A DNA stretch of 64,000 nt from Anaerobiospirillum succiniciproducens DSM 6400. Its GTDB lineage: Bacteria > Pseudomonadota > Gammaproteobacteria > Enterobacterales > Succinivibrionaceae. The position numbers and the translations under genes are program-made. Of this stretch, positions 27,457-38,911 are shown one piece after another. The notes below the pieces were generated by a model, which saw only the letters and a list, made by a program, of their open reading frames with translations, was not told the DNA's origin and did no database searches. Positions within the stretch are counted from its first letter, which is position 1; each line of letters starts with the position of its first letter. The DNA lies in NCBI RefSeq assembly GCF_000482845.1, contig NZ_AXWV01000012.1, positions 1-64,000 of the forward strand, read 5' to 3'.

Positions 27457-29100
27457 TTATGCCTTATTAGCGACTTCATCCTTTGCTGACCATGGGGCTA
27501 CCTTAAACAAAAGCAACATACCAGGGATCGCAATGATGGTGCAGAAGATAAAGAAATTCTGCCAACCTAAGCCCTCTACAAGATAGCCTGTTACTGCATT
27601 ACAGAAAGTACGAGGAATGGCCGAGAAACTTGTAAGCAGCGCTAACTGCGTTGCGGTATAGGCTGGATTAGTTTCTTTGGCTAAGAATGCTACGAAAGCT
27701 GACGTACCTAAACCACCGCCACCGTACTCGCACACTAGCACTAAAGAGAGCATCCACACTGATGGAGTACCACTCTTACCTAAGTAGGCTAAAAGAACAA
27801 AACCTAAGATCGTAACTACCTGAATAAAGCCAAAGACCCACAGTGCGCGGTTAATGCCAAGCTTTAACATGAACACACCGCCAAGAAGGCCACCGGCTAC
27901 AGTCGACCACAAGCCAACATTCTTAGCCACAATGCCTATGGTGGTGAGGTTATAGCCTAAATCCATGTAAAAAGGTGTTGCCAAAGCTAAAGCCATGGAA
28001 TCACCAATCTTGTACAAGAAGACAAAGCACACGATAAACAGTGCAGCCTTAACACCACGGCGGCTAATAAACTCAGAAAAAGGCTCTACTACTGCCTCTT
28101 TTAAAGTGCGCGGTGCATTGCTGACATTCTGTTCACGTAAAAATAAGGACAGGACAAAGCAAGGAATCAAACATGCTGCAGTAAAGGTAAATACCGTTTG
28201 CCATGATACATAGTCAGCCATGATCAAGGACACACCGCCTGGGATTAATCCTGCAACACGATAGGCATTAACAAACACTGCATTGCCTAAACCAAGCTCA
28301 ACATCTGGTAAGAACTCACGACGGTAAGCATCGAGCACAATGTCCTGTGTTGCAGAGGCAAAGGCCACTAAGATCGCCAGTCCTGCAATAATGCCAATAT
28401 TCTCTTTTGGCGAGAACCATCCCATAGCAGCAATAGCGCCGATCAAGACTATCTGCGAGAGAATAATCCAGTCTTTACGTCTACCTAATCTAAAGATCTG
28501 ATAGCGGTCAACGAACGGAGCCCACAAAAACTTCCAAGTGTATGGCACCATCATCAAGGAGAATGCGCCAATCACCTTGAGATCTAAGCCCTCTTTACGC
28601 AAATATGCAGAGAGCAAATTGATAAGCACAAATAGCGGCATGCCTGAGGCAAAACCGGTCACCAGACAAATACCCATTCTCTTAGAGAAAATCTGTACTA
28701 ATAGCGATTTTTCTTCTATCTGGTCTGACTTAGTATTAGCAGTTGCATCCTGTGGCGTAGCATCAGCAGTATCTGCACTTAAATTTGCATATGCATAAGC
28801 GCCATAATCTTTGTCAGCCTCATCACTATCTTGCTCTTTGGCAGCCTCATCACTATCTTGCTCGTTTGCAGCTATTTTCTTGAGCGTTTGTGCGTGCTCA
28901 TGAAACTTTGCAGCACTCTCCATAATCTGATCAGCTGGATCATAGACGTCTTTGCTAAATAAATTCTGAGCAGCTAAATCATACATGTCCTTGCTAGATG
29001 AACTTTTATCTTGTCTATTAGCATGCTCTTCGCTCTTATGATTGCTAAAAGCAGATTCTGAACCTTCAGAAAAGTGTTTGGTGTTAGCTTTATCTACCAT
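27457..29100 (-). CDS. ampG: AmpG-like muropeptide permease (MFS)
   Basis: AmpG imports anhydro-muropeptides for cell wall recycling. From about residue 138 the protein follows AmpG: GFASGMPLFVLINLLSAYLR, DLKVIGAFSLMMVPYTWKFL, PFVDRY, GRRKDWI and ASATQDIVLDAYR. Twelve or more membrane segments follow. The 547-residue length includes a hydrophilic N-terminal extension of about 135 residues, rich in Asp, Glu, Ala and Lys, with a duplicated EQDSDEA unit. I see no good ribosome binding site at the ATG, so a later start cannot be excluded. It stands alone before yajQ. Confidence 0.85.
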   Translation of the reverse strand: MVDKANTKHFSEGSESAFSNHKSEEHANRQDKSSSSKDMYDLAAQNLFSKDVYDPADQIMESAAKFHEHAQTLKKIAANEQDSDEAAKEQDSDEADKDYGAYAYANLSADTADATPQDATANTKSDQIEEKSLLVQIFSKRMGICLVTGFASGMPLFVLINLLSAYLRKEGLDLKVIGAFSLMMVPYTWKFLWAPFVDRYQIFRLGRRKDWIILSQIVLIGAIAAMGWFSPKENIGIIAGLAILVAFASATQDIVLDAYRREFLPDVELGLGNAVFVNAYRVAGLIPGGVSLIMADYVSWQTVFTFTAACLIPCFVLSLFLREQNVSNAPRTLKEAVVEPFSEFISRRGVKAALFIVCFVFLYKIGDSMALALATPFYMDLGYNLTTIGIVAKNVGLWSTVAGGLLGGVFMLKLGINRALWVFGFIQVVTILGFVLLAYLGKSGTPSVWMLSLVLVCEYGGGGLGTSAFVAFLAKETNPAYTATQLALLTSFSAIPRTFCNAVTGYLVEGLGWQNFFIFCTIIAIPGMLLLFKVAPWSAKDEVANKA

Positions 29101-29131
29101 GGTGCATACATAAATGAGGTTGCTTTAGCTA

Positions 29132-29166
29132 AATAAAAAGGGCCGCAGGTGCTTGACCGGCGGCCC
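29132..29166 (-). terminator. Terminator of yajQ
   Basis: On the minus strand GGGCCGC pairs with GCGGCCC (29160-29166 and 29140-29146), with an inner GGT/ACC pairing, followed by TTTTTATTT. Confidence 0.85.
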
Positions 29167-29188
29167 GTGGTAACTAAGTGATTAGTGC

Positions 29189-29683
29189 TTAGTCACGGAA
29201 ATTTTGGAATTGAAGAGGCTGACCTAAGTCGCTCATCTTGGACTTAACTAAGGCAATTACAGCCTGCAGATCATCGCGCTTCTTACCTTGAACACGTACA
29301 GTGTCGTCATTCATCTTGGCATCTACCTTGATCTTCTCATCTTTGATGAGCTTAACGATCTTCTTGCCAAGATCCTTATCAATGCCTTCTTTGAACTGTA
29401 CTTGCTGCAGTGACTTCTTACCTGAACGAGTAATGTCCTTAAACTCAGCACAGCCAACTTCGATACCGCGCTTAATGAGCTTTTGGGTCAGAATATCATC
29501 CATCTGCTGAATCTGGAACTCTTCGTCAGCCTCAAGCTTAACGAGATTGTCAGCCTTTACTAACTCGTATGATGCTTCAACGCCGCGAAAATCATAACGT
29601 GTTTGTAATTCACGATTAGCGTTATCCACTGCGTTTTGCAGCTCATCTTTCTTGAGTTCAGAAACAATATCAAAAGACGGCAT
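29189..29683 (-). CDS. yajQ: YajQ family nucleotide-binding protein
   Basis: This 164-residue protein (DUF520) starts MPSFDIVSE and contains RYDFRGVEASYEL, both typical. YajQ relatives bind cyclic di-GMP in Xanthomonas and Pseudomonas; other members bind tRNA or nucleotides, so the role here is not fixed. The ATG has GGGGAG upstream. It is 94 bases downstream of dxs in the same direction and ends in a strong terminator. Confidence 0.93.
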   Translation of the reverse strand: MPSFDIVSELKKDELQNAVDNANRELQTRYDFRGVEASYELVKADNLVKLEADEEFQIQQMDDILTQKLIKRGIEVGCAEFKDITRSGKKSLQQVQFKEGIDKDLGKKIVKLIKDEKIKVDAKMNDDTVRVQGKKRDDLQAVIALVKSKMSDLGQPLQFQNFRD

Positions 29684-29777
29684 GTCATTCTCCCCTGTTA
29701 ATTAACTAACGCAAAACCAAAGTTTTAGTTAGTTTGAATGCAGAAAGCTTGGTTAATAAAATCAAGCTAAACTGTCA

Positions 29778-31880
29778 TTATAACTCAGATGCTGCTTTTC
29801 TTACTGATGACATGATGCCATCACGATCTAAGCCTAAGTCTGCAAGTAACTCACCGCGATTACCTTCACCAACGAAAGAATCGCTCATACCAAGATTGAG
29901 CACCTGAGCTTTTGCATTGCTCTGAGAGATGGAGGCAACGATTGAGCTAATATGCTCGCCTACACCACCAAGTACAGCAGCTTCTTCTACAGTGACCAAC
30001 AGATCGTATTGTGAGCTTAAGTATTGAATTAGCTCTTCATTAAGCGGCTTTACAAAGCGCATGTTAATGAGAGTGATATCTTGCTCTTCACAAACACTCT
30101 GTAGAGAGTTAACTAATGGGCCAAAGACTAACAGAGCGATCTTATGTTGCTTGCCTAAAGCATCAACACGTTCTTGCTCATGAGAGCTTTGAGCTACCTG
30201 CATATGCTCAAGCTGTTCACGGCTTTCAAAGCCAAGCAGCTTAATGGTATGTTCAACTTGATCCTCAGCACCATGACCATCAAAAGAAGCACTATCAAGC
30301 GCTCTTACGAGCTCATTGACATGAGATGAAGCTAAGTTGCGGATTTCAACACTACCTACTGCAATAGTCTTTTCCAAGCTCATAGGAGCATCTTCAAAAC
30401 TATCGCCCTTCTTAATCATTAAAGACTCACCATTGTCTCGTGGGTAACGAATGACACATGGAGAGCCTAGCGCATAGGCAGTGTTTAACATGGTGTACTG
30501 CTCATGACGTGAGCTTGGTACCATGATGGTTAAATTAGGTACGGTACGAGTATAGGCAATATCAAAAGCGCCATTGTGTGTAGGACCGTCAGCACCAACT
30601 AAGCCACCGCGATCAAGGCACAGAATGATTGGTAAATTCTGAATTGCCATATCGTGGATTAAGCCATCATAAGCTCGCTGCATGAAGGAGCTGTAGATAT
30701 TCACTACAGGGCGCATACCGCCTGCTGCTAAACCTGAGGCAAAGACCATGGCATGCTGCTCAGCAATAGCCACGTCGAAAAATTGCTTTGGATAGAGCTC
30801 AGCAAATTTAGCTAGACCAGAACCAATGCGCATGGCCGGTGTAACAGCCATAAGCTTAGGATCTTCTTTTGCCTTGTCGCACATCCAGCGACCAAATCCT
30901 GCTGAGTATGAAAGGTCTTCTTTTGGAGCGCCTTTTTGAATACCCTCATCTGGATCAAATACAGGTACACCGTGATAGCAAATTGGATCTTTCTCAGCTG
31001 GCTCGTAACCCTTACCTTTAGTAGTAACTACATGCAAGAAAGTAAGGCCAGACATATCACGGATGTTTTGCAAAATGCTCACGAGGCTATTAACGTCATG
31101 ACCATCTACTGGGCCAATATAGTTAAAGCCGAACTCTTCAAATAAGGTACCTGGCATGAGCATGCCTTTAAAGTGCTCTTGAGCACGTAAGGCTAAATCA
31201 CGTAAGGCTGGCAGCGGCTCTAAAATGCGCTTACCACCTTCAATCATCTTGACGTAATGAGGAGAGGAGAGCACATGAGACAGGCCTTGATGTAAGCGAC
31301 CTACGTTCTCAGAGATACTCATCTCATTGTCATTTAAGATCACGGTAAGGTCGAGATCTTCAAAAGAACCAGCATGATTCATAGCCTCAAAGGCACAACC
31401 GCCTGAGAGTGCACCATCGCCAATTACAGCGACAACTTTTTTACGATCTTTACGATCTTTAGTGCTTTCTGCTACAGCAAGACCTAAGGCTGAACCAATG
31501 GAGGTGGATGCATGGCCGGTGGTAATCAGATCATGAGGGGTTTCACCACGCCAAATAAATGCATGCAGACCACCCTTCTTACGAATGGTGCCTAGCTCTT
31601 CGCGATGGCCAGTTAGCATCTTATGAGGATATGCTTGATGGCCAACATCCCAAACTAACTTGTCATTTGGAGTATCGTAGACATAGTGTAGAGCAACAGT
31701 TAGCTCCACTACGCCAAGACCAGAGGCAAAGTGTCCTGCTGTCTTACTCACAGTGTCAATGAGGCATCCTCTGATCTCTGAACAAAGATCAACTAAGGAT
31801 TCCTTGGGCAAGGAACGCACGTCACAAGAGTCGTGAATACGCTCTAGCAATTCATAAGTGTTGGTAGAAGTATCTTCCAC
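29778..31880 (-). CDS. dxs: 1-deoxy-D-xylulose-5-phosphate synthase Dxs with insertion
   Basis: Dxs condenses pyruvate and glyceraldehyde-3-P in the first step of the MEP isoprenoid pathway, using thiamine diphosphate. Marks include DVGHQAYPHKMLTG, the ThDP-binding GDGALSGGCAFEAMN, DRGGLVGADGPTHNG and the C-terminal transketolase domain. At 700 residues it is about 80 longer than usual. The excess lies at about residues 505-570, between the MSLEKTIAVG region and KIALLVFGPL, as a charged, Gln/His/Glu-rich insertion. It lies in the classic xseB-ispA-dxs order, although a 600-base spacer separates it from ispA. Confidence 0.95.
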   Translation of the reverse strand: MEDTSTNTYELLERIHDSCDVRSLPKESLVDLCSEIRGCLIDTVSKTAGHFASGLGVVELTVALHYVYDTPNDKLVWDVGHQAYPHKMLTGHREELGTIRKKGGLHAFIWRGETPHDLITTGHASTSIGSALGLAVAESTKDRKDRKKVVAVIGDGALSGGCAFEAMNHAGSFEDLDLTVILNDNEMSISENVGRLHQGLSHVLSSPHYVKMIEGGKRILEPLPALRDLALRAQEHFKGMLMPGTLFEEFGFNYIGPVDGHDVNSLVSILQNIRDMSGLTFLHVVTTKGKGYEPAEKDPICYHGVPVFDPDEGIQKGAPKEDLSYSAGFGRWMCDKAKEDPKLMAVTPAMRIGSGLAKFAELYPKQFFDVAIAEQHAMVFASGLAAGGMRPVVNIYSSFMQRAYDGLIHDMAIQNLPIILCLDRGGLVGADGPTHNGAFDIAYTRTVPNLTIMVPSSRHEQYTMLNTAYALGSPCVIRYPRDNGESLMIKKGDSFEDAPMSLEKTIAVGSVEIRNLASSHVNELVRALDSASFDGHGAEDQVEHTIKLLGFESREQLEHMQVAQSSHEQERVDALGKQHKIALLVFGPLVNSLQSVCEEQDITLINMRFVKPLNEELIQYLSSQYDLLVTVEEAAVLGGVGEHISSIVASISQSNAKAQVLNLGMSDSFVGEGNRGELLADLGLDRDGIMSSVRKAASEL

Positions 31881-32478
31881 AAATCATCAGATCCTGAATC
31901 TCATTTAAAGTCAGATAGATTTAAATCTACTAAACTTAGCTAAATATCCAGGAAATCCCCTCATCTTTAATACCCAGCCCACATGACGCAGGTGCTTGGT
32001 AATGCTTTATTTCCAAGCCTTTTACAATAGAGCTCTAAGTTATCGCATGCCTCTTAATTAACTAAAGCCACTCAATGCAACTTAGAAAAATAACAGATCC
32101 TTACGATGACATGCGCCACTATTGTTACTGGCAAAAACATCAAGTCTCATCGCTCTTAAGAGCTTTGAGCCTGCCATGACAAAGTCATAAGACAGATATT
32201 CATATGCTGCTAAAAGTGACATCCTTTAAGCAGTTTTTTTGTCTTTAGGCCCATGAGCCTAATTACTAAATTTTTCAGCGCACTTTAAATAATTTAAGCG
32301 CTGTAACTTAGCTGATTGCACTTAGCAAAGTCTAGACACTTAGCTATTAGCTGCAAGTATCTTGTTGCTGATAGAAGCGGCATTAAGCACTAGTGCATTT
32401 AAGCCTCAACTAAAAGGAAAGCTATCCATGCTGCTAGTGAGATGATCTTATATAGCGCATGGCTGCATCTTTTAGCAA
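31881..32478. other. 600-base spacer between ispA and dxs
   Basis: No gene is supported on either strand. In many Proteobacteria these genes are nearly adjacent, so the gap suggests an own promoter for dxs. No clear hexamers, hairpins with T runs or repeats stood out. Confidence 0.5.
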
Positions 32479-33432
32479 TTAGTGGTCACGCTCAATGCAG
32501 AACCTTGCAAATTGCTTTAATAAATCAGTATCAACACTAATGCGCTCGAGATCTTTAATGGCATCTTCACATAAGCTATGAGCGTACTCGTCAGCCTTTT
32601 CAACACCAAGTAGAGTTACATAAGTGCTCTTTTCAAGTAACTCATCTGATCCTACGTTCTTTCCTAAGATCTTAGAGTCACCAGTAACATCTAGAACATC
32701 ATCACGCACTTGGAATGCCAGACCTACTTTGCGGCCATAGTCAGTTAAGTGCTTAAGATCATGACCAACCTCTGGAGCCTCAACTATACCTAAGGCATTG
32801 GCGATCATATCGTTACTGTGATGAGAGAATGCAGCCTCATATCGACCTGCAATAAAGCCAAGCTCTACGGCACAAGCGATCAGAGCACCGGTCTTTAATG
32901 AATGCAGCTTCTCTAGTTCTTCTTGCTTTAAGGTGCAGTGCTCGGATGCAAGATCAATTGCCTGACCGCCGCACATGCCCTCAAAACCAGCCGCTTTAGC
33001 AAGGCAGGCGCACATTCTACCTTTAACCTCACCAGAAAGACGGCACTTTGAATCGGTTAACAGCTCAAAAGCTAAAGCTTGTAAGGTGTCGCCTGCTAAA
33101 AGCGCAGTTGCTGAACCAAACTTAGCGTGCACAGATGGTTCGCCGCGACGCAGCATGTCATTGTCCATCTCTGGCATATCATCATGTACTAAAGAGTAAG
33201 CATGGATACACTCGATAGCTGCTGCAACATAATCTAATGAACGCATGTCAGCACCATAGGCACTGCCAGTTGCGTAAACTAAGAATGGACGAGCACGCTT
33301 ACCACCAAGTAACAGTGCGTAAGAGACTGCCTCTTTTAACGTAGCAGGCTCAGCAGGCATGCTATCTAACTTCTTCTTGAGACATTCATCCACACGCTGC
33401 TGAATAAGCTTGAAATACTCACTCAATTGCAT
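32479..33432 (-). CDS. ispA: Farnesyl diphosphate synthase IspA
   Basis: IspA joins isopentenyl and allylic diphosphates to farnesyl diphosphate for quinones and undecaprenol. The 317-residue protein has the first Asp-rich motif DDMPEMD (residues 84-90), a GGKRARP segment, and the second motif DDVLDVTGD. I place the start at the ATG at 33432, where the protein begins MQLSEYF, rather than 10 codons upstream. It follows xseB in the usual order, with 222 bases between. Confidence 0.95.
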   Translation of the reverse strand: MQLSEYFKLIQQRVDECLKKKLDSMPAEPATLKEAVSYALLLGGKRARPFLVYATGSAYGADMRSLDYVAAAIECIHAYSLVHDDMPEMDNDMLRRGEPSVHAKFGSATALLAGDTLQALAFELLTDSKCRLSGEVKGRMCACLAKAAGFEGMCGGQAIDLASEHCTLKQEELEKLHSLKTGALIACAVELGFIAGRYEAAFSHHSNDMIANALGIVEAPEVGHDLKHLTDYGRKVGLAFQVRDDVLDVTGDSKILGKNVGSDELLEKSTYVTLLGVEKADEYAHSLCEDAIKDLERISVDTDLLKQFARFCIERDH

Positions 33433-33654
33433 ACTTAGCTCTCTTTTCCATCCTAAGCACATGCTTTAGCGTAAAACTAAAACTGCTTTTGAAGTATTTA
33501 ATAGCCGCATATGTTTAATGGGCTTTGATTTTAATCAGGCCTAGATTAATCTGTGTGCATGCTTACACTAAAGCTACCAAGCGCATTGCTGCAGTGCTTT
33601 ACGTTATTGCAATACAGCTAGATTGATACTTAGTATAAGCTTACAGCTAATAGC

Positions 33655-33909
33655 TTAGCCCTGACTTTGCATCTCGGATTCTTCTTGGTTTAGAGCGTTA
33701 ATCTGTTGCATAGCGCTCTGACGAACCTGTGAAACCTTCTTTGACATGTCATTGAGACTACGACGGCAATCAACTGCTAGCTTCATACCCTCAGAGTACT
33801 TATCAATGGCCTCATCGATAGTGAGATTACCAGCTTCAAGATCTTTTACTACGCTCTCAAGCTTAGATAGAGACTCATCTAGATTCTTTAAACCAGTTTC
33901 TTCAGCCAT
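33655..33909 (-). CDS. xseB: Exodeoxyribonuclease VII small subunit
   Basis: This 84-residue protein matches XseB: DESLSKLESVVKDLEAGNLTIDEA, then a SEGMKLAVDCRRSL helix. It binds the large subunit XseA, which is not in this window, to form a nuclease that degrades single-stranded DNA. The ATG has AGGAGA seven bases upstream. It heads the xseB-ispA-dxs group. Confidence 0.95.
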   Translation of the reverse strand: MAEETGLKNLDESLSKLESVVKDLEAGNLTIDEAIDKYSEGMKLAVDCRRSLNDMSKKVSQVRQSAMQQINALNQEESEMQSQG

Positions 33910-34136
33910 AAGACTCTCCTATCTACTTTTACCCAACTATGTTTTTGTTCTAAACCTTACAGCTTAGTTAACAAAGCAGGTTCAAATTGATATTGCACAG
34001 CTCTTAAGACAAGGGTCAGCACAGGTTAAGAAAAAACACTTTACTCAGAATAATCTGAGCATATCTTACCTGTATGCACTCCATGCGCATCTTGCCAATG
34101 CAACAAAAAATCACAAAGCACAGAACAAAAACACTA

Positions 34137-34177
34137 TTTTTTGACTAAGCTCACGGCTTTGACGTGAAGTCAAAAAA
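34137..34177. terminator. Two-part stem-loop of TTTTTTGACT/AGTCAAAAAA
   Basis: A 10-bp outer stem (34137-34146 with 34168-34177) encloses TCACG/CGTGA (34151-34155 with 34163-34167). The outer stem is AT-rich with T/A ends, so it may act as a weak terminator or a binding site. Confidence 0.4.
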
Positions 34178-34368
34178 TTGCTTTCTGTGAGATTTAGTAA
34201 AGATGCGTGTTTTGATAGCTTTTTAGCAAACGCTCAACTATGGCTATCAAAAATTTGCATCAACTCTAGCAAACAAGTCTAATGCAAAACTTAGAACTAA
34301 CCGCCTCAAGCGGGATAATTTAGTGCCAGAGCTTATAAAAACAGCCTTTGACGAAGAAACTATTAAAG

Positions 34369-34418
34369 TTAAGGCCGTTGCAAGATACACCAAAACAGCT
34401 CTCTTGTAACGGCCTTAA
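34369..34418. terminator. Long stem-loop with 17-bp arms
   Basis: The left arm at 34369-34385 pairs with the right arm at 34402-34418, with one G-U type mismatch; the core is AAGGCCGTT/AACGGCCTT. No strong T run follows on either strand. It may be a pheST mRNA end structure. Confidence 0.5.
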
Positions 34419-34532
34419 TTGTGTCTCTTCAAGACAGATCAAACTTATGCAAGCCTTATCACTTGTAAAGCTACACAATAGTGCGAACCACGCGGCATCG
34501 TGATTGTCTTTAAGCTAACCTAGCGTAAGTAA

Positions 34533-34613
34533 AAGCCCGCGCAAGATAACCTGCACTATAAGCCTACGCAAGATTGCTTGCGCTAGGAGCCTTGCGCTTT
34601 ATTTGCGCATTAG
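34533..34613. repeat. 27-bp tandem repeat, three diverged copies
   Basis: Units start with RAGCCY at 34533, 34560 and 34587 (period exactly 27) and contain GCGCAAGAT or close variants. The third copy is the most diverged. Confidence 0.65.
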
Positions 34614-34673
34614 AGCTAAGACAACAGCTTATCAAATGATTTTGCACTATGATTTAAGTTTGCTCTTCAGAGC

Positions 34674-34696
34674 GGATAGGGCCATTAGCCCTATCC
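34674..34696 (-). terminator. Stem-loop just after pheT
   Basis: A perfect 9-bp stem, GGATAGGGC (34674-34682) with GCCCTATCC (34688-34696), lies 20 bases beyond the pheT stop, with a GCTCT/AGAGC hairpin beside it. No T run follows on the minus strand, so the termination mode is unclear. Confidence 0.5.
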
Positions 34697-34716
34697 TTGG
34701 CTATTTAGCTAAATAA

Positions 34717-37095
34717 CTACTGACGTAACTCAGCACCGAACTTGCTCTTAACAGCCTCGAGAATCTTGTTAACTACAGATTCAACTTCAGCATCCTCAAG
34801 AGTGTGGTCGTTGTCATGTAAGGTTACGCCTAAGGCGATAGAGCGCTTATCACCTAAAGCCTCGCTCTCGAATACGTCGAAGATGCCAGCATCGGTCACG
34901 ATGTTACCGCCAACAGCCTTGATCTCCTTTAACAGAGCGGAAGCTGAAACGGTCTTATCGATTACGAAAGCAAAGTCACGACGTACAGATGGGAACTTGG
35001 AGATTTCCTTGCTCTGAGGGATGATACGTAGGCTTAATGCAGCACGCTCAATCTCAAATACAGCAACAGGAGTCTTAAAGCCAAGATCCTTTTGAGCCTG
35101 AGGGTGGAGCATACCAACAACACCAACCTTCTTACCATCAAGGAACAGATCTGCACCCTGACCTGGGTGTAAGAATGGCTCGTCAGTTACCTTCCACTCA
35201 AAGTCATCAGCACGAGCAGTCAGAGCTAACAGTGCCTCAACGTCGCCCTTGATATCAAAGAAATCAACGTGACGGGCCTTGTTATTCCATGACTCAACCT
35301 CAGTATCACCAATAGCAATACCGGCGATCATAGGCTCTTGGGCAACACCATTTTCAGCTGCCTTATCTTGGATGTAGCGCAGACCTAACTCGAAAAGACG
35401 CACGCGCTTTTGCTGGCGGTTAGCATTGTACTTAGCAACAACAGCTAAACCTGCAAGCAGAGTAGTACGCATTGCAGACATCTCAACTGAGATTGGGGTG
35501 GATAAGACTAAAGGCTCCTTGTCGTTGAATACCTTGAGCACCTTAGGATCAGTGAAGGAGTAAGTGATAGCCTCTTGGAAACCAGAGAGAACTAAGCAGT
35601 TGCGTAAAGCCTTCTCAGCTAAGACCTCTTCCTTGTCAGCACGCATGATCATGGTGGCAACAGGCAGAGTGTTACGGATATTGTTGTAACCGTAAATACG
35701 TGCAACTTCCTCAATCAGATCCTCTTCGATCTCAATGTCAAAGCGGAATGATGGGGAAGTAGTCTTGAAGCCGCCCTCAATAGCAACTGGGTTTAAACCT
35801 AAGTCCTTTAAGATGCGCTCAACTTCGTCAACAGGGATCTCACAGCCTAAGATCTTGTTTAAACGTGCAATACGTAACACGATCTCTTTGCCAAGACCAA
35901 GCTTAGACTCATCAGCACACTCAACTACAGGGCCTGCGCTACCACCAGCAATAGCAATTAACAGCTCAGTAGCACGCTCAATAGCACGAACTTGCAGCTG
36001 AGGATCTACACCACGCTCAAAGCGGTGGGAGGCATCAGTCTTTAAGCCATAGTGACGTGCACGACCCTTGATAGCCAGTGGAGAGAAGAATGCAGACTCT
36101 AAGAAGACATCTACAGTCTCATCGTTAATACCGGAGTCTGCACCACCGAAGATACCAGCAAGAGCAAGTGGGCCCTTTGCATCAGCGATGATTAAGGTCT
36201 TCTCGGTAAGCTCAAGCTCTTCACCAGAAAGCACGGTCAGCTTCTCACCAGCTTTGGCAAAGCGCACAACGATACCATCGGTGAGGCGGTTGAAATCAAA
36301 TGAGTGCAGTGGCTGACCTAACTCGAGCATTACATAGTTAGTAACGTCAACGATTGGAGATACAGCACGAATACCGCAACGACGGAGCTTTTCTTTCATC
36401 CACAGAGGGCTTTGAGCCTTCTGATTTACGCCACGAATAACACGACCAACATAACGTGGGCATGCCTCAAAATCTTCAATGGCAATTGGGAAAGTATCAC
36501 TAATAGTCTCAGGAACCTTGTTAAAAGGAACCTCTTTTAATGGAGACTTAGTTAATACGCCAACCTCACGAGCAATACCGCGAATTGAGAGGCAGTCTGG
36601 ACGGTTGGTGGTCAGATCAACGTCGATAACGTGATCTTTTAACTGTAAGTAGTCATGTAAATCGGTGCCTACTGGAGCATCTGCTGGCAGCTCAATGATG
36701 CCATCAGACTCTTCAGCCATGCCAAGCTCTTTGTATGAGCACAGCATACCAAAAGACTCAACGCCACGTAGCTTAGCCTCTTTGATGGTGATGCCTGGTA
36801 AGTGAGCGCCAACCTTGGAGCAAGCTACCTTTAAACCAGTACGGCAGTTAGCCGCGCCACAAACGATCTGCAGTAACTCGCCAGTACCTGCATCAATCTT
36901 GGTTACATGTAAGTGGTCTGAATCTGGGTGATCTACGCACTCAACAACTTCAGCAACTACAACGCCATCAAACTCAGCGCAAACACCCTCAGTGCTATCC
37001 ACCTCAAGGCCTGCCATGGTAATCGCATCTGACATTTCCTGAGCGCTTAAGGTGTTCTCAACCCACTCATCAACCCAGCTTTTATTGAACTTCAT
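34717..37095 (-). CDS. pheT: Phenylalanyl-tRNA synthetase beta subunit
   Basis: The beta subunit pairs with PheS to charge tRNA-Phe. The 792-residue protein has the EMAP-like tRNA-binding domain (about 40-150, with DHPDSDHLHVTKID), B3/B4 editing domains, B5 (VLRIARLNKILGCEIP), and the C-terminal anticodon-binding domain (FPSVRRDFAFVID). The start at 37095 gives MKFNKSWVDEWV, matching the family; nine extra codons lie in frame upstream. It follows pheS after 173 bases, a wider gap than usual. Confidence 0.96.
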   Translation of the reverse strand: MKFNKSWVDEWVENTLSAQEMSDAITMAGLEVDSTEGVCAEFDGVVVAEVVECVDHPDSDHLHVTKIDAGTGELLQIVCGAANCRTGLKVACSKVGAHLPGITIKEAKLRGVESFGMLCSYKELGMAEESDGIIELPADAPVGTDLHDYLQLKDHVIDVDLTTNRPDCLSIRGIAREVGVLTKSPLKEVPFNKVPETISDTFPIAIEDFEACPRYVGRVIRGVNQKAQSPLWMKEKLRRCGIRAVSPIVDVTNYVMLELGQPLHSFDFNRLTDGIVVRFAKAGEKLTVLSGEELELTEKTLIIADAKGPLALAGIFGGADSGINDETVDVFLESAFFSPLAIKGRARHYGLKTDASHRFERGVDPQLQVRAIERATELLIAIAGGSAGPVVECADESKLGLGKEIVLRIARLNKILGCEIPVDEVERILKDLGLNPVAIEGGFKTTSPSFRFDIEIEEDLIEEVARIYGYNNIRNTLPVATMIMRADKEEVLAEKALRNCLVLSGFQEAITYSFTDPKVLKVFNDKEPLVLSTPISVEMSAMRTTLLAGLAVVAKYNANRQQKRVRLFELGLRYIQDKAAENGVAQEPMIAGIAIGDTEVESWNNKARHVDFFDIKGDVEALLALTARADDFEWKVTDEPFLHPGQGADLFLDGKKVGVVGMLHPQAQKDLGFKTPVAVFEIERAALSLRIIPQSKEISKFPSVRRDFAFVIDKTVSASALLKEIKAVGGNIVTDAGIFDVFESEALGDKRSIALGVTLHDNDHTLEDAEVESVVNKILEAVKSKFGAELRQ

Positions 37096-37268
37096 ACTAA
37101 ATCCATAGGGCCTACACATCACTCACGCCTTATAGAGCTTAAATCGCTGTTTTTGGCTGTGTGTATGTCTTATGCCCTTAAAAAATCTGTACCAACCTTA
37201 GCTTTTGGCAAAGGCTATGGAGACTAACCACATCCACATCTGGTCTGTGATCTAGTCGTGTTGAATGC

Positions 37269-38911
<1,643 letters not shown>

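Larger units (their letters stand above)
33910..34716. other. 800-base spacer between pheT and xseB
   Basis: No gene. It is rich in structure: stem-loops at 34137-34177, 34369-34418 and 34674-34696, and a 27-bp tandem repeat at 34533-34613. It carries the pheT 3' end and the xseB promoter side. Confidence 0.6.
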
